Shown here: one piece after another, positions 23,579-31,264 of the stretch
Layout of the letters: the number at the start of each line of letters is the position of its first letter
Position numbering within the stretch: position 1 is the stretch's first letter
Source of the DNA: Dactylosporangium siamense
GTDB lineage: Bacteria > Actinomycetota > Actinomycetes > Mycobacteriales > Micromonosporaceae
Direction of reading: 5' to 3'
DNA length: 51,024 bases
Assembly (NCBI RefSeq): GCF_016862795.1
Contig: NZ_BONQ01000020.1
Span: forward strand, 1-51,024
The notes under the pieces: generated by a model
What the model saw: only the letters and a program-made list of their open reading frames with translations
Databases searched by the model: none
What the model was told of the DNA's origin: nothing
Position numbers and translations under genes: made by a program

Positions 23579-26181
23579 CGATCCAGACCGTCACCGACCC
23601 GGCGCTGGTGGGGCACAAGTTCGCCCGCCTGCACCGGATGCGGGCCGCCGGCTTCCCGGTGCCGGACCTGATCACGGTGCCGGCGACCGCGTTCGACGCG
23701 GCGTGGCAGGAGGTCGACCCCGGCGACGGCCCGGACCGGTGGGCCAGGGCCCGGGACGCGCTGCGCGCCGCGCCCGTCCCGGCCGGGATCCTCGACGAGG
23801 TCGGCGCCCGGTTCGGCCCCGACGCGGTGTTCGCCGTCCGTGCCTGCGCCGTGGCCTCCACAGTGGACGGTGGAGGCGGCGAGGACGGCGCGGACCCGTT
23901 CGCCGGGATGAGCGACAGCTTCCTCTACGTGCCCGCGGACCGGGTCGCGGAGCGGATCGCGGCCTGCTGGGCGTCGGCGTTCACGGCCAGGGCGGTGGCC
24001 TACCGGCAGCTGCGCGGCCTCGACCCGGCCCGGACCCGGATCGCGGTCGGCGTGCAGCTGATGGTGCCCGGCACCCGCTCGTTCGTGGCGTTCACCCGCG
24101 ACCCCCGCGACGGCGCCCGCCGCACCGTCATCGCCGCCGCGCACGGCATCGGCGAGGGCGTCGTGCAGGAGAAGGCCGACGTCGACCACTTCCACGTCGC
24201 CGGCCCGACCGTGACCGCCGACCTGGTCCGCAAGGAGCGCATGGTCGGCCCGCCGGACGGCAGCGGCGACCTCGCGCTGCTCCCCGTGCCGGCCGGCCTC
24301 GCCGCCGCGCCGGTGCTCGACGACCGCACCGCCCGTGCCGTCGCCGCCCTCGCCGCCAGGGCCGAGGCGTTCTTCGGCGGCCCGCAGGACATCGAGGGCA
24401 CCATCACCGCCGACGGCGTCCTGCACCTGGTCCAGGCCCGGCCGATGGTGCTGCCCGCCGGCCCGCCGGTGTACTGGGCCAACCACAACATCACCGAGAG
24501 CTACCCGGGGATCTCCGGCGCGCTCACGTTCTCCCAGGCGCAGGAGTTCTACCGGCGCGCGTTCGGCGACCTGTACCACCGCATGGGCGTGCCGGCGCGC
24601 ACCGTCGACGCCAACCGGCACCACCTGGAGCAGCTCGTCGCGCACCTCGACGGCCGGGTCTACTACCGCCTCGGCGCCTGGCACGCCCTGCACGGCCAGC
24701 TGCCGGTGTTCGACCTGGTGCGCGACGTGTGGCAGGACGGCATGGGCGTCACCGGCGAGGCCCGCCCGCCCGTCACCCGGCCCCGCCGGCGGGCCTGGCT
24801 CGCGCTGCCCGGCACGCTCCTGCGGGCCACCCGCCACCCCCGCCGGGCCGCCGGGTTCCTGCGCTGGTGGGACGGTGTCATGGACGAGTCGGGCGACCTG
24901 TCCGGGCGCACCCCGCACCAGCTCGTCGCCGCGTACCGGGAGCTGTGGGCGGCGGTGAGCGTCCGCTGGGGCGTCACCCTCACCAACTCCATCTACGGAC
25001 TCCTGGCCGTCAAGGTCCTGATGCGCCTGCTCGACCGGTGGGCGGGCGGCAAAGGGCTGTTCACCGGGCTGCTCACCGGCGGTCCCGCCAACCGGTCCCT
25101 GGAGTCGGTCCGCGCCGCCGTCGCCCTCGCGGAGCTCATCGCCGCCGACCCGGGGCTGCGCGCGGCCGTCGAGGCGGGCGAGCGCCCCCGCGAGGTGTGG
25201 CACGACATCAGCACCGGCCGGCACGGCGCGCCCCTCGCCGAGGCGGTCGCCGGCTACCTGCGCCGCTACAGCGACCGCGCCCTGCACGACCTCAAGCTCG
25301 AACAGCCGACGCCGCGCCAGCAGCCGTGGCTCCTGCTGGAGGTGCTGCGCCCGTACGTCATCCAGGGCCGCACGGTCGAAGCCCTGCTCGAAGCCGAACG
25401 GCTCGCCGTGCACCAGACCGCCGGGGAGCTCGCCGCGCGCTGCCCCGGCCGGCTGCGCCGCACCGCCCTGCGCACCCTGTCGCGATACGTGCGGTTCATC
25501 GCCCGGGTCCGCGAGGACACCCGGTTCTGCCGCACGCAGCTGTACGGGCTCTCCCGCGACATCCTCTGGCGGCTCGGCGCCGACCTGCACACCACCGGGC
25601 ACCTGGACGACCCGCTCGACATCCGCGACCTCACCGTCGCCGAGGTCCTCGGCGCCTACGACGGCACGCTGCCGTGCGCCGCGCTGCGCGACCTCGCCGC
25701 CGCCCGGCGCCGCGAACGGCTCCTCGCCGAGACCCGCCCCGCCCGGCCCGGACTGCTGCGCACCCCGGCCACCGGACCCCTCCGCGACGCGCTGTCCAGT
25801 GCCCTGGAGGTGACCGCGGTGACCGCGGTGACCGCCGAACCGGCCGCCGGCGGAGTGCTCACCGGGCTCGGCTCCGCGCCCGGCGTTGTGCGGGCCCCGG
25901 CCCGCCTCGTCCTCGACCCGGCCGTGGCGCCGGAGACGTGCCGCGACGCGATCCTCGTCGCCCGCGAGACCGACCCCGGCTGGCTGTTCCTGATGATGGC
26001 GGCGAAAGGACTCGTCGTGGAGCGCGGCACGCTGCTGTCCCACACCGCGATCACCGGCCGGCTGCTCGGCGTGCCGACGGTCGTCGCCGTGCCGGACGCC
26101 ACCAGCCGCATCCCGGACGGCGCCCTGATCGAGCTCGACGGCACCGCCGGGACCGTGCGGATCCTGAAGGAATCGGCATGA
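23575..26181 (+). CDS. PEP-synthase/rifampin-phosphotransferase-like dikinase
   Basis: 868 aa, the size of the three-domain dikinase family. N-terminal ATP-grasp (PPDK_N) domain, about 1-300: FARLHRMRAAGFPVPDLITV, VFAVRACAVAS, GVQLMVPGTRSFVAFTRDP, and IEGTITADGVLHLVQARP at the end. A long substrate-domain-like middle region follows (about 310-760). The C-terminal swivelling His domain has RGTLLSHTAITGRLLGVPTV, with the phospho-carrier His in SHTAI. This domain order (ATP-binding, substrate, His) matches rifampin phosphotransferase and ordinary PEP synthase. Inside a biosynthetic operon it more likely phosphorylates a pathway hydroxyl than makes PEP (inference). Confidence 0.85.
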   Translation: MTIQTVTDPALVGHKFARLHRMRAAGFPVPDLITVPATAFDAAWQEVDPGDGPDRWARARDALRAAPVPAGILDEVGARFGPDAVFAVRACAVASTVDGGGGEDGADPFAGMSDSFLYVPADRVAERIAACWASAFTARAVAYRQLRGLDPARTRIAVGVQLMVPGTRSFVAFTRDPRDGARRTVIAAAHGIGEGVVQEKADVDHFHVAGPTVTADLVRKERMVGPPDGSGDLALLPVPAGLAAAPVLDDRTARAVAALAARAEAFFGGPQDIEGTITADGVLHLVQARPMVLPAGPPVYWANHNITESYPGISGALTFSQAQEFYRRAFGDLYHRMGVPARTVDANRHHLEQLVAHLDGRVYYRLGAWHALHGQLPVFDLVRDVWQDGMGVTGEARPPVTRPRRRAWLALPGTLLRATRHPRRAAGFLRWWDGVMDESGDLSGRTPHQLVAAYRELWAAVSVRWGVTLTNSIYGLLAVKVLMRLLDRWAGGKGLFTGLLTGGPANRSLESVRAAVALAELIAADPGLRAAVEAGERPREVWHDISTGRHGAPLAEAVAGYLRRYSDRALHDLKLEQPTPRQQPWLLLEVLRPYVIQGRTVEALLEAERLAVHQTAGELAARCPGRLRRTALRTLSRYVRFIARVREDTRFCRTQLYGLSRDILWRLGADLHTTGHLDDPLDIRDLTVAEVLGAYDGTLPCAALRDLAAARRRERLLAETRPARPGLLRTPATGPLRDALSSALEVTAVTAVTAEPAAGGVLTGLGSAPGVVRAPARLVLDPAVAPETCRDAILVARETDPGWLFLMMAAKGLVVERGTLLSHTAITGRLLGVPTVVAVPDATSRIPDGALIELDGTAGTVRILKESA

Positions 26182-27308
26182 CCACGTTTCCGTTCGTGAG
26201 CCGCCCCGGCGTCGCGCTCGACCCCGAGCAGGCGGCGCTGTTCCGCCGCGAGGCGCTCGTCCCGGTCCGCATCCGCGGCAACCACCCGGCGCTGCTCGTC
26301 ACCGGCCACGCCGACGTGCGCACCGTGCTGTCCGACCCGCGGTTCAGCCGGCAGCAGTGGCACGGCGGCACCATGTTCGCCCGCAGCCCCGACACCCTCG
26401 CCCTGGCCACCACCGACGCGCCGCTGCACACCCGCCGCCGCCGGGCCGTGCAGGCGGCGTTCACGCACCGGGCCGCCGAGGCCGACCGGCCGTGGATCGA
26501 GCGGATCGCCGAGGACCTGCTCGACGCGGTCGCCGCGAAGCCCGGACCGGTCGACCTGGTCGCCACGTACCTGCGCCCGCTGCCGTACCTCGTCGTCGGC
26601 CGCATCCTGGGCACCCCGGACGGCGACGTCGACCGGCTCGCCGCGTGGACCGACGTGATGATGTCCGCGGGCCGCTGCGAGCCGGACGAGGTCACCGCGG
26701 CCACGGCCGCCATGCACGGCTACTTCCGCGACCGGCTGGGCACCGGGTTCCTGGCGACCCTCGCCCCGGCCCTCAGCGAGCAGGAGATCGTCGTCATGGC
26801 CGCCGGGCTCGTCATGGCCGGCGGGGACGCCACCGCGAGCCACCTGAGCAGCTGCGTGCATCACCTGCTGCACGACGACGAGCTGCGCCGCACCCTGATC
26901 GCGCGGCCGGACCTGATCCCCGCCGCGGTCGAGGAGCTGCTGCGGTGGGTGTGGTTCGCCGGCACCGGCGGGCAGCCGCACGTCCTGCTCGCCGACGCGG
27001 AGCTGGCCGGCGTGCCGCTCCCCGCGGGGCAGGTCGTCATCCCGCTCACCGACGCGGCCAACCGCGACCCGGCGGTCTTCGCGGACCCGGCCGACTTCCG
27101 CCTCGACCGGCCCGCCAACCCGCACCTGGGGTTCGGTCACGGCCGGCACATGTGCGTCGGTGCCCCACACGCCAGGGTCGAGCTTCGCACCGCGATCGGC
27201 GCGCTGCTGCGCCGCTTCCCGGACCTGCGCGCCGCATCGGGCCCCGCCGTGTGGCGGGACAGGATGTTCCTGCGCGGCCTGTGGCGGCTGCCGGTGCGGC
27301 TGCGATGA
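26178..27308 (+). CDS. Cytochrome P450
   Basis: 376 aa, slightly short for a bacterial P450. Present are the I-helix motif VMAGGDATASH (Gly-Gly-Asp-Ala-Thr in place of AGxDT), EELLR (ExxR in the K helix), a PERF-like segment DPADFRLDRPANPHLGFGHG and the haem-binding FGHGRHMCVGAPHAR with proximal Cys. Probably a soluble class I enzyme; no ferredoxin is encoded beside it. The position between the phosphotransferase and UbiA genes, with 4-bp overlaps on both sides, implies tailoring of the terpenoid product. Confidence 0.93.
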   Translation: MTTFPFVSRPGVALDPEQAALFRREALVPVRIRGNHPALLVTGHADVRTVLSDPRFSRQQWHGGTMFARSPDTLALATTDAPLHTRRRRAVQAAFTHRAAEADRPWIERIAEDLLDAVAAKPGPVDLVATYLRPLPYLVVGRILGTPDGDVDRLAAWTDVMMSAGRCEPDEVTAATAAMHGYFRDRLGTGFLATLAPALSEQEIVVMAAGLVMAGGDATASHLSSCVHHLLHDDELRRTLIARPDLIPAAVEELLRWVWFAGTGGQPHVLLADAELAGVPLPAGQVVIPLTDAANRDPAVFADPADFRLDRPANPHLGFGHGRHMCVGAPHARVELRTAIGALLRRFPDLRAASGPAVWRDRMFLRGLWRLPVRLR

Positions 27309-28138
27309 GGGCGTTCATCCGCGGCAGCTACCCGCTGGTGCCGTCGGTGCTGTTCGCGGTCTGCTGGGCCTACGGCGTCACCGGGCTGTTCGCCCTCACC
27401 GGCCCACCCGCCGGCCCGTGGCGGCCGAGCCCGTGGACCGCGGTCGCGGCGCTCACGATCGCCCTCGACATGCTGCTCATGCGCATCATCGACGACATCC
27501 GCGACCTGCCCTACGACCGCGTGCACAACCCGCACCGGCCGCTCGCCACCGGTGCCGTCACCGGGTCGTCGTTGCTGCGCTGGTACGCCGGGATCGCCGC
27601 GCTGCTGGTCCTGCTGAACCTGTTCGACGCTTGGGCGGCGCTGGTCGTCGCGGCGCAGCTGGCCTATGCGCTGCTGTTGCTGCTGCCCGGACCGGATCCC
27701 GGGCGGCTGGTGCTGACCTTGGTGCTGAGCAGTCCCGTGCAACTGCTGCTGCACCTGTACCTGTACACCGTCCTCCTGCACACGACCGGCGGCGGCTTCG
27801 ATCCGTCGTTCTGGACCGCGCTCGCCGTGGTCAGCCTCGCCACCCTGCACCTGGAGGTGGCGAAGAAGATCACCCGCGCGCCACGGCCCGGGGAACGCAC
27901 CTACGTGACCACCTTCGGCCTGCCCGCCACGGTCGCCGTCGCCCTGCTCAGCGCCACGGGTTCGGCCCTGCTGCTGGCCCCCTGGGGTTCGGCGCTGACG
28001 CTGCTGCCCCTCGCGTTCCCGGCGGTGGCGTGGTGGCGGTTCCGGCGCGCGGAACGCTGGGACGCGCGGCTGGCCCTGCTCTTCGTCCTGGCCTCGTTCG
28101 CCACGTGGGCCCTGATCGCTGCTGGGGGAACATCATGA
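27305..28138 (+). CDS. UbiA-family prenyltransferase or UbiA-type terpene cyclase
   Basis: 277 aa with eight or nine membrane helices. The first Asp-rich motif is intact (RIIDDIRDLPYDRVHNPHRP; DDxxDxxxD), typical of UbiA enzymes binding diphosphate-Mg. The second region, HLEVAKKITRAPRPGERTYV, lacks the usual DxxxD and instead has the EVxxKIxRAP...TY form seen in some noncanonical UbiA homologues. There is no separate class I terpene synthase in the operon, so this protein is the best candidate for the carbon-carbon-forming or cyclising step on the diphosphate made by the next gene (inference). ATGA overlaps at both ends. Confidence 0.87.
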   Translation: MRAFIRGSYPLVPSVLFAVCWAYGVTGLFALTGPPAGPWRPSPWTAVAALTIALDMLLMRIIDDIRDLPYDRVHNPHRPLATGAVTGSSLLRWYAGIAALLVLLNLFDAWAALVVAAQLAYALLLLLPGPDPGRLVLTLVLSSPVQLLLHLYLYTVLLHTTGGGFDPSFWTALAVVSLATLHLEVAKKITRAPRPGERTYVTTFGLPATVAVALLSATGSALLLAPWGSALTLLPLAFPAVAWWRFRRAERWDARLALLFVLASFATWALIAAGGTS

Positions 28139-29148
28139 CGATCGACGTCGGCCCGGTCCACGACGACCTGACCGCGCTCGTGGCGAGGCTCCGCCGCAGC
28201 GGCGACGTCGCCGACGAGGCCATGGCCGCGTTCCTCGCCGCGTTCCTGGGCAACCTCGCCGCGCGCGGCTCGACCGGCGCGGCCGACGTGATGATCCGGC
28301 TGCCGCTGCTGGTGCACGCCGCGGAGACCGGCGACCCGGCCGGCGGCCGCCCGGCGGCGGTCGTCCACCTGCTCTGGTGGGCCGCCGCCCGCTACCTCGA
28401 CGACCTGGCCGACGGCGGCCCCTACGACCCGGCGCGGTGCAACGCGGACATCCTGGCCGCGCTGGGCGTCGGCAGCCACCTGCCGGTCAGGCTCGTCCGA
28501 GAGGCCGGGGTGCCCGACACCACGAAGGTCGCGGCCCTCTCGGAGGTGTCCCGCGGGTGGCTCGACGGCATCAGCGGCCAGCTCCTGGACTACACCGCCC
28601 GGCCGGCGGAGGCGACGGTCGGGACGGTGCTGGCCAGCTACGAGGGCAAGACCGGCGCCCCGTACGCCATGGCCACCGCGCTGGCCGCCTGCCTGGCCGG
28701 CGCCGACCCGGCCAGGGTCGAGCGCTGGCGCGACGTCGGCCGCCGGTTCGGGGTCCTGCGGCAGCTGACCAACGACCAGCGCGACCTGGTCACCGGCCGG
28801 GACGAGGACCTCCGCAACGGCGCCGCCACGTTCCTGGTGATGCTGCTGCTGGACGGCGTGCCCGCGGGGCAACGGTCCGCGCTGCTGGCCCTGCACGCGT
28901 CGGCGGCGACCTCGGCGGCGGCCAGGGCCGAGTTCAAGGGGCGGCTGACCGCCCCGGAGCACCTGCACGGCTACCACGAGCGGGTCGACGGGATGCTCGC
29001 CGAGGTGCACCGGTCGCTGGACACGCTCGGCGGCGCGGAACCGTTCGCCGAGGCGCTGCACGACCTCATCGACGACGCGATGCTGGCGTTCCCCCTGCCG
29101 GGCGCCCCGGTGTTCAGCCGTGGGCGCCGGGTTCCGGCCGGCACATGA
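28135..29148 (+). CDS. Polyprenyl diphosphate synthase family protein
   Basis: 337 aa, all-alpha isoprenoid synthase. First Asp-rich motif ARYLDDLADGG (DDxxD); second motif region LRQLTNDQRDLVTGRDEDL, with NDQRD replacing the usual DDxxD, a variant common in diverged family members. A Lys equivalent to the IPP-binding site is seen in YEGKTGAPY. It probably makes GPP, FPP or GGPP for the adjacent UbiA protein; chain length cannot be judged. It is the last gene of the operon, and 67 bp follow before the next gene. Confidence 0.87.
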   Translation: MTIDVGPVHDDLTALVARLRRSGDVADEAMAAFLAAFLGNLAARGSTGAADVMIRLPLLVHAAETGDPAGGRPAAVVHLLWWAAARYLDDLADGGPYDPARCNADILAALGVGSHLPVRLVREAGVPDTTKVAALSEVSRGWLDGISGQLLDYTARPAEATVGTVLASYEGKTGAPYAMATALAACLAGADPARVERWRDVGRRFGVLRQLTNDQRDLVTGRDEDLRNGAATFLVMLLLDGVPAGQRSALLALHASAATSAAARAEFKGRLTAPEHLHGYHERVDGMLAEVHRSLDTLGGAEPFAEALHDLIDDAMLAFPLPGAPVFSRGRRVPAGT

Positions 29149-29215
29149 TCGGCACGAGCGGGGTCAGCGCGCCGATCCGCTCAGGTCCGGGCCCTGGCGG
29201 CCGATCAGTGCCGCT

Positions 29216-30148
29216 GTGAAGTACCGGCTCGTGACCCGCAGCGACTTCGATGGCCTGGTGTGCGCCACGCTGCTCAAGCACCTCGACATGATCGACGAGA
29301 TCGTCTTCGTGCATCCGAAGGACATGCAGGACGGCAAGGTCGAGATCACCGGCAACGACATCATCACGAACCTGCCGTACGTCGCCGGGGCGCACCTGGT
29401 GTTCGACCACCACCACTCCGAGACGGTGCGGGTCGGCCCGCAGCCCAACCACATCATCGACGCGTCGGCCCCGTCGGCGGCCCGGGTCATCTACAACGAG
29501 TTCGGTGGTGCGGACTTCTTCGCCGACGTGCCGCTCGATCTCATGGACGCGGTCGACAAGGCCGACTCGGCGCAGTACACCGTGGACGAGATCCTCGACC
29601 CGACCGGCTGGGCGCTGCTGAACTTCCTGATGGACAGCCGCACCGGCCTGGGCCGGTTCCGCGACTTCACCATCTCCAACTTCGAGCTGATGATGAAGCT
29701 CATCCACGCCTGCCACCAGCTGGACAGCGTGGAGGAGATCCTGGCGATGAAGGACGTGCGGGAGCGCGCCGACCTGTTCCACGCGCACACCGAGCCGTTC
29801 ATCGACCAGCTGCGGCGGGTGAGCACCGTCCACGACGACGTCGTCGTGGTGGACCTGCGCGACGAGGACGTCATCTACGCCGGCAACCGGTTCATGATCT
29901 ACGCGCTGCACCCCGAGGCGCGCGTCTCGATCCACGCGCTGTGGGGCCGGGACAAGCAGAACACGGTGTTCGCGGTCGGGAAGTCCATTGTGGACCGCAC
30001 CTCACCGGTCGACATCGGCTCGATCATGCTCGGCTACGGCGGCGGCGGGCACCGCGCCGCCGGCACCTGCCAGGTGGACAACGCCGACGCCGGACAGGTG
30101 CTCGGCGAGCTCATCCGGGCCCTGGCCCAGCCACGCGTCCCGGTGTGA
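29216..30148 (+). CDS. DHH-family phosphoesterase (exopolyphosphatase-like)
   Basis: 310 aa from GTG 29216 giving KYRLVTRSDFDGLVCATLLK; the upstream ATG at 29120 reaches into the prenyl-synthase gene. The DHH domain has DFDG near residue 10 and VFDHHHSE near 65 (metal ligands). The DHHA1 domain carries GYGGGGHRAAGTCQV (GGGH...AG). Such proteins hydrolyse phosphodiesters: nanoRNA, cyclic dinucleotide breakdown products or polyphosphate. The conserved central region (FLMDSRTGLGRFRDF) matches a lesser-known DHH subgroup. It is probably not part of the terpenoid operon, being 67 bp apart and of general type. Confidence 0.88.
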   Translation: MKYRLVTRSDFDGLVCATLLKHLDMIDEIVFVHPKDMQDGKVEITGNDIITNLPYVAGAHLVFDHHHSETVRVGPQPNHIIDASAPSAARVIYNEFGGADFFADVPLDLMDAVDKADSAQYTVDEILDPTGWALLNFLMDSRTGLGRFRDFTISNFELMMKLIHACHQLDSVEEILAMKDVRERADLFHAHTEPFIDQLRRVSTVHDDVVVVDLRDEDVIYAGNRFMIYALHPEARVSIHALWGRDKQNTVFAVGKSIVDRTSPVDIGSIMLGYGGGGHRAAGTCQVDNADAGQVLGELIRALAQPRVPV

Positions 30149-30151
30149 TCG

Positions 30152-30167
30152 GCCTGAGCTGTCAGGC
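30152..30167. terminator. Small convergent hairpin
   Basis: GCCTGA gctg TCAGGC, 6-bp arms, directly between the ends of the DHH gene and the convergent SnoaL gene; the second arm includes the SnoaL stop. Weak but suitably placed. Confidence 0.4.
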
Positions 30168-30569
30168 GACGTGCCACGCCTCCGGTGGCGGCACGTGGCC
30201 GGCGGTGGCGTGCCAGTAGTCGCGGCTTTCGGTGATGAGGCCGTCCGCGTCGAACCGGGCGACCGCGCTGCCGGCGATCGTCAGCGCGCCGCCGTCGCGG
30301 TCGACGACCGTTGCCCAGTACTCCACCCAGGCGCGACGACCGTCGACGACGGGTGGACCGAACCAGACGTCGACCACCGCGGACTCCTCGGCGAACGCCT
30401 CGCGCAGGTAGTCCAGCACGGCCGCGCGGCCGGACAGCGGCGGGCGGAACGGCAGCGAGCGGTGGGCGCAGTCCGGCGCGTACAGCGCGGCGACCGCATC
30501 GGCGTCGTGTGACCGCCACGCCGAGACCCACGTGTGTGCCCAGGCGGCGGCCGCGATGCGAGTGTCCAC
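30162..30569 (-). CDS. SnoaL/NTF2-like domain protein
   Basis: 135 aa from GTG 30569. NTF2/SnoaL-like cone fold: WVSAWRSHDADAVAALYAPD at the N-terminus, LDYLREAFAEESAVVDVWFG, AWVEYWATVVDRDGG, and SAVARFDADGLITESRDYWH near the end. The family covers small-molecule isomerases/cyclases and many orphan stress proteins; no clear active-site assignment is possible. Its promoter region contains the paired operators at 30612-30652, so it likely belongs to the MarR regulon. No clear Shine-Dalgarno precedes the GTG; translation may be leaderless. Confidence 0.82.
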   Translation of the reverse strand: MDTRIAAAAWAHTWVSAWRSHDADAVAALYAPDCAHRSLPFRPPLSGRAAVLDYLREAFAEESAVVDVWFGPPVVDGRRAWVEYWATVVDRDGGALTIAGSAVARFDADGLITESRDYWHATAGHVPPPEAWHVA

Positions 30570-30611
30570 GAGCCAAGTATCGCGCGGTCGCGAACGGACT
30601 GCGGCGGTCCT

Positions 30612-30628
30612 TGTTGGCATCACCAACA
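30612..30628. promoter_or_regulatory. 17-bp MarR-type operator, copy 1
   Basis: TGTTGGCATCACCAACA. Consensus of three copies: TGTTGG-N5-CCAACA. Sits 24 bp (centre to centre) from copy 2, and the two copies are also each other's reverse complement, making one large dyad with 16-bp arms. Confidence 0.75.
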
Positions 30629-30635
30629 CTTGCTA

Positions 30636-30652
30636 TGTTGGTGATGCCAACA
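30636..30652. promoter_or_regulatory. 17-bp MarR-type operator, copy 2
   Basis: TGTTGGTGATGCCAACA, preceded by TTGCTA (30630-30635) so that the operator exactly fills a 17-bp promoter spacer in the rightward direction. A 21-codon ORF with AGGAGG follows. Confidence 0.75.
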
Positions 30653-30677
30653 TTACAGCGCGCCAGGAGGCATCGCC

Positions 30678-30743
30678 GTGGACGACACACGCACCGCCCG
30701 GATTCCGGTCATCGGCCGTAGCCCGGGCGTGATCCGCGGGTGA
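30678..30743 (+). CDS. 21-codon ORF with strong RBS downstream of the double operator
   Basis: GTG 30678, with CAGGAGG 7 nt upstream, opens a short frame ending at TGA 30741-30743 (starts DDTRTARIPVIGRSPGVI). It runs rightward from the paired operator and stops one base before the stop codon of the convergent marR gene. It could be a genuine small protein, a leader, or the N-terminal stub of a deleted oxidoreductase-type gene once under MarR control. No family is recognised. The ribosome site and operator are the reasons to list it. Confidence 0.4.
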   Translation: MDDTRTARIPVIGRSPGVIRG

Positions 30744-30744
30744 C

Positions 30745-31194
30745 TCAGCCGAGCAGCTTCGCCAGCAGTGCGACGAACTGCCGCCGCTGCGCCTCCGTCA
30801 GCGGGTCCAGCACCTGCTCCTGCACGCCGTCGACGACGCCGTCGAGCTCCAGGAGCTGCGCCACCCCGGCCGCGGTGACGGTGACGATGTTGCGGCGGCC
30901 GTGCGCCGGATCGGCGGACCGCGCGACGAGCCCGCGCGACTCGAGCTCGGACAGCACCGCCGTGACGTCGCTGCGGTCGATCCCGGTCGCGCGGCCGAGG
31001 TCGGCCTGACTGGCCGGCCCCCACTCCTCCAGCGCGGCCAGCAGCCGGTAGTGGTAGCTGCGAAGGCCGCCACCGTGTGCTTCGAACCCGGCCGCGAGCA
31101 GGCCCGACGAGCGCGCGAACGCCCGGCTGATGAGCCACGTCGGCCGGTCCTTGACCCGGGCGGGGGCGCCGCCCGGCTGATGATCCATCGGCAT
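30745..31194 (-). CDS. MarR-family transcriptional regulator
   Basis: 149 aa from ATG 31194 (ATG 31188 is the alternative; the frame start at 31266 would run through the operator). Winged-helix core: YHYRLLAALEEWGPASQADL, RATGIDRSDVTAVLSELESRG (recognition helix), LVARSADPAHGRRNIVTVT (wing with the family's D-x-R/GRR), and dimerisation helices at both ends. It is divergent from an MFS gene. An operator lies 18-34 bp before its start and two more beyond its 3' end, so it probably autoregulates and controls the MFS and SnoaL genes, with derepression by a small ligand. Confidence 0.9.
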   Translation of the reverse strand: MPMDHQPGGAPARVKDRPTWLISRAFARSSGLLAAGFEAHGGGLRSYHYRLLAALEEWGPASQADLGRATGIDRSDVTAVLSELESRGLVARSADPAHGRRNIVTVTAAGVAQLLELDGVVDGVQEQVLDPLTEAQRRQFVALLAKLLG

Positions 31195-31211
31195 GACCCG
31201 ACGGTACCAGT

Positions 31212-31228
31212 TGTTGGTCGCGCCAACA
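31212..31228. promoter_or_regulatory. 17-bp MarR-type operator, copy 3
   Basis: TGTTGGTCGCGCCAACA in the 70-bp gap between the divergent marR and MFS genes, immediately followed by TTTAACT (possible -10). Placement should repress both directions. Confidence 0.8.
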
Positions 31229-31264
31229 TTTAACTGCCGAACTCTGCCAGAGGAGCTTGCCGAC

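Noticed and set aside
23362-26043. 893-codon open frame on the minus strand
   Set aside because: Antisense shadow of the dikinase gene; no recognisable motif, compositionally artefactual.
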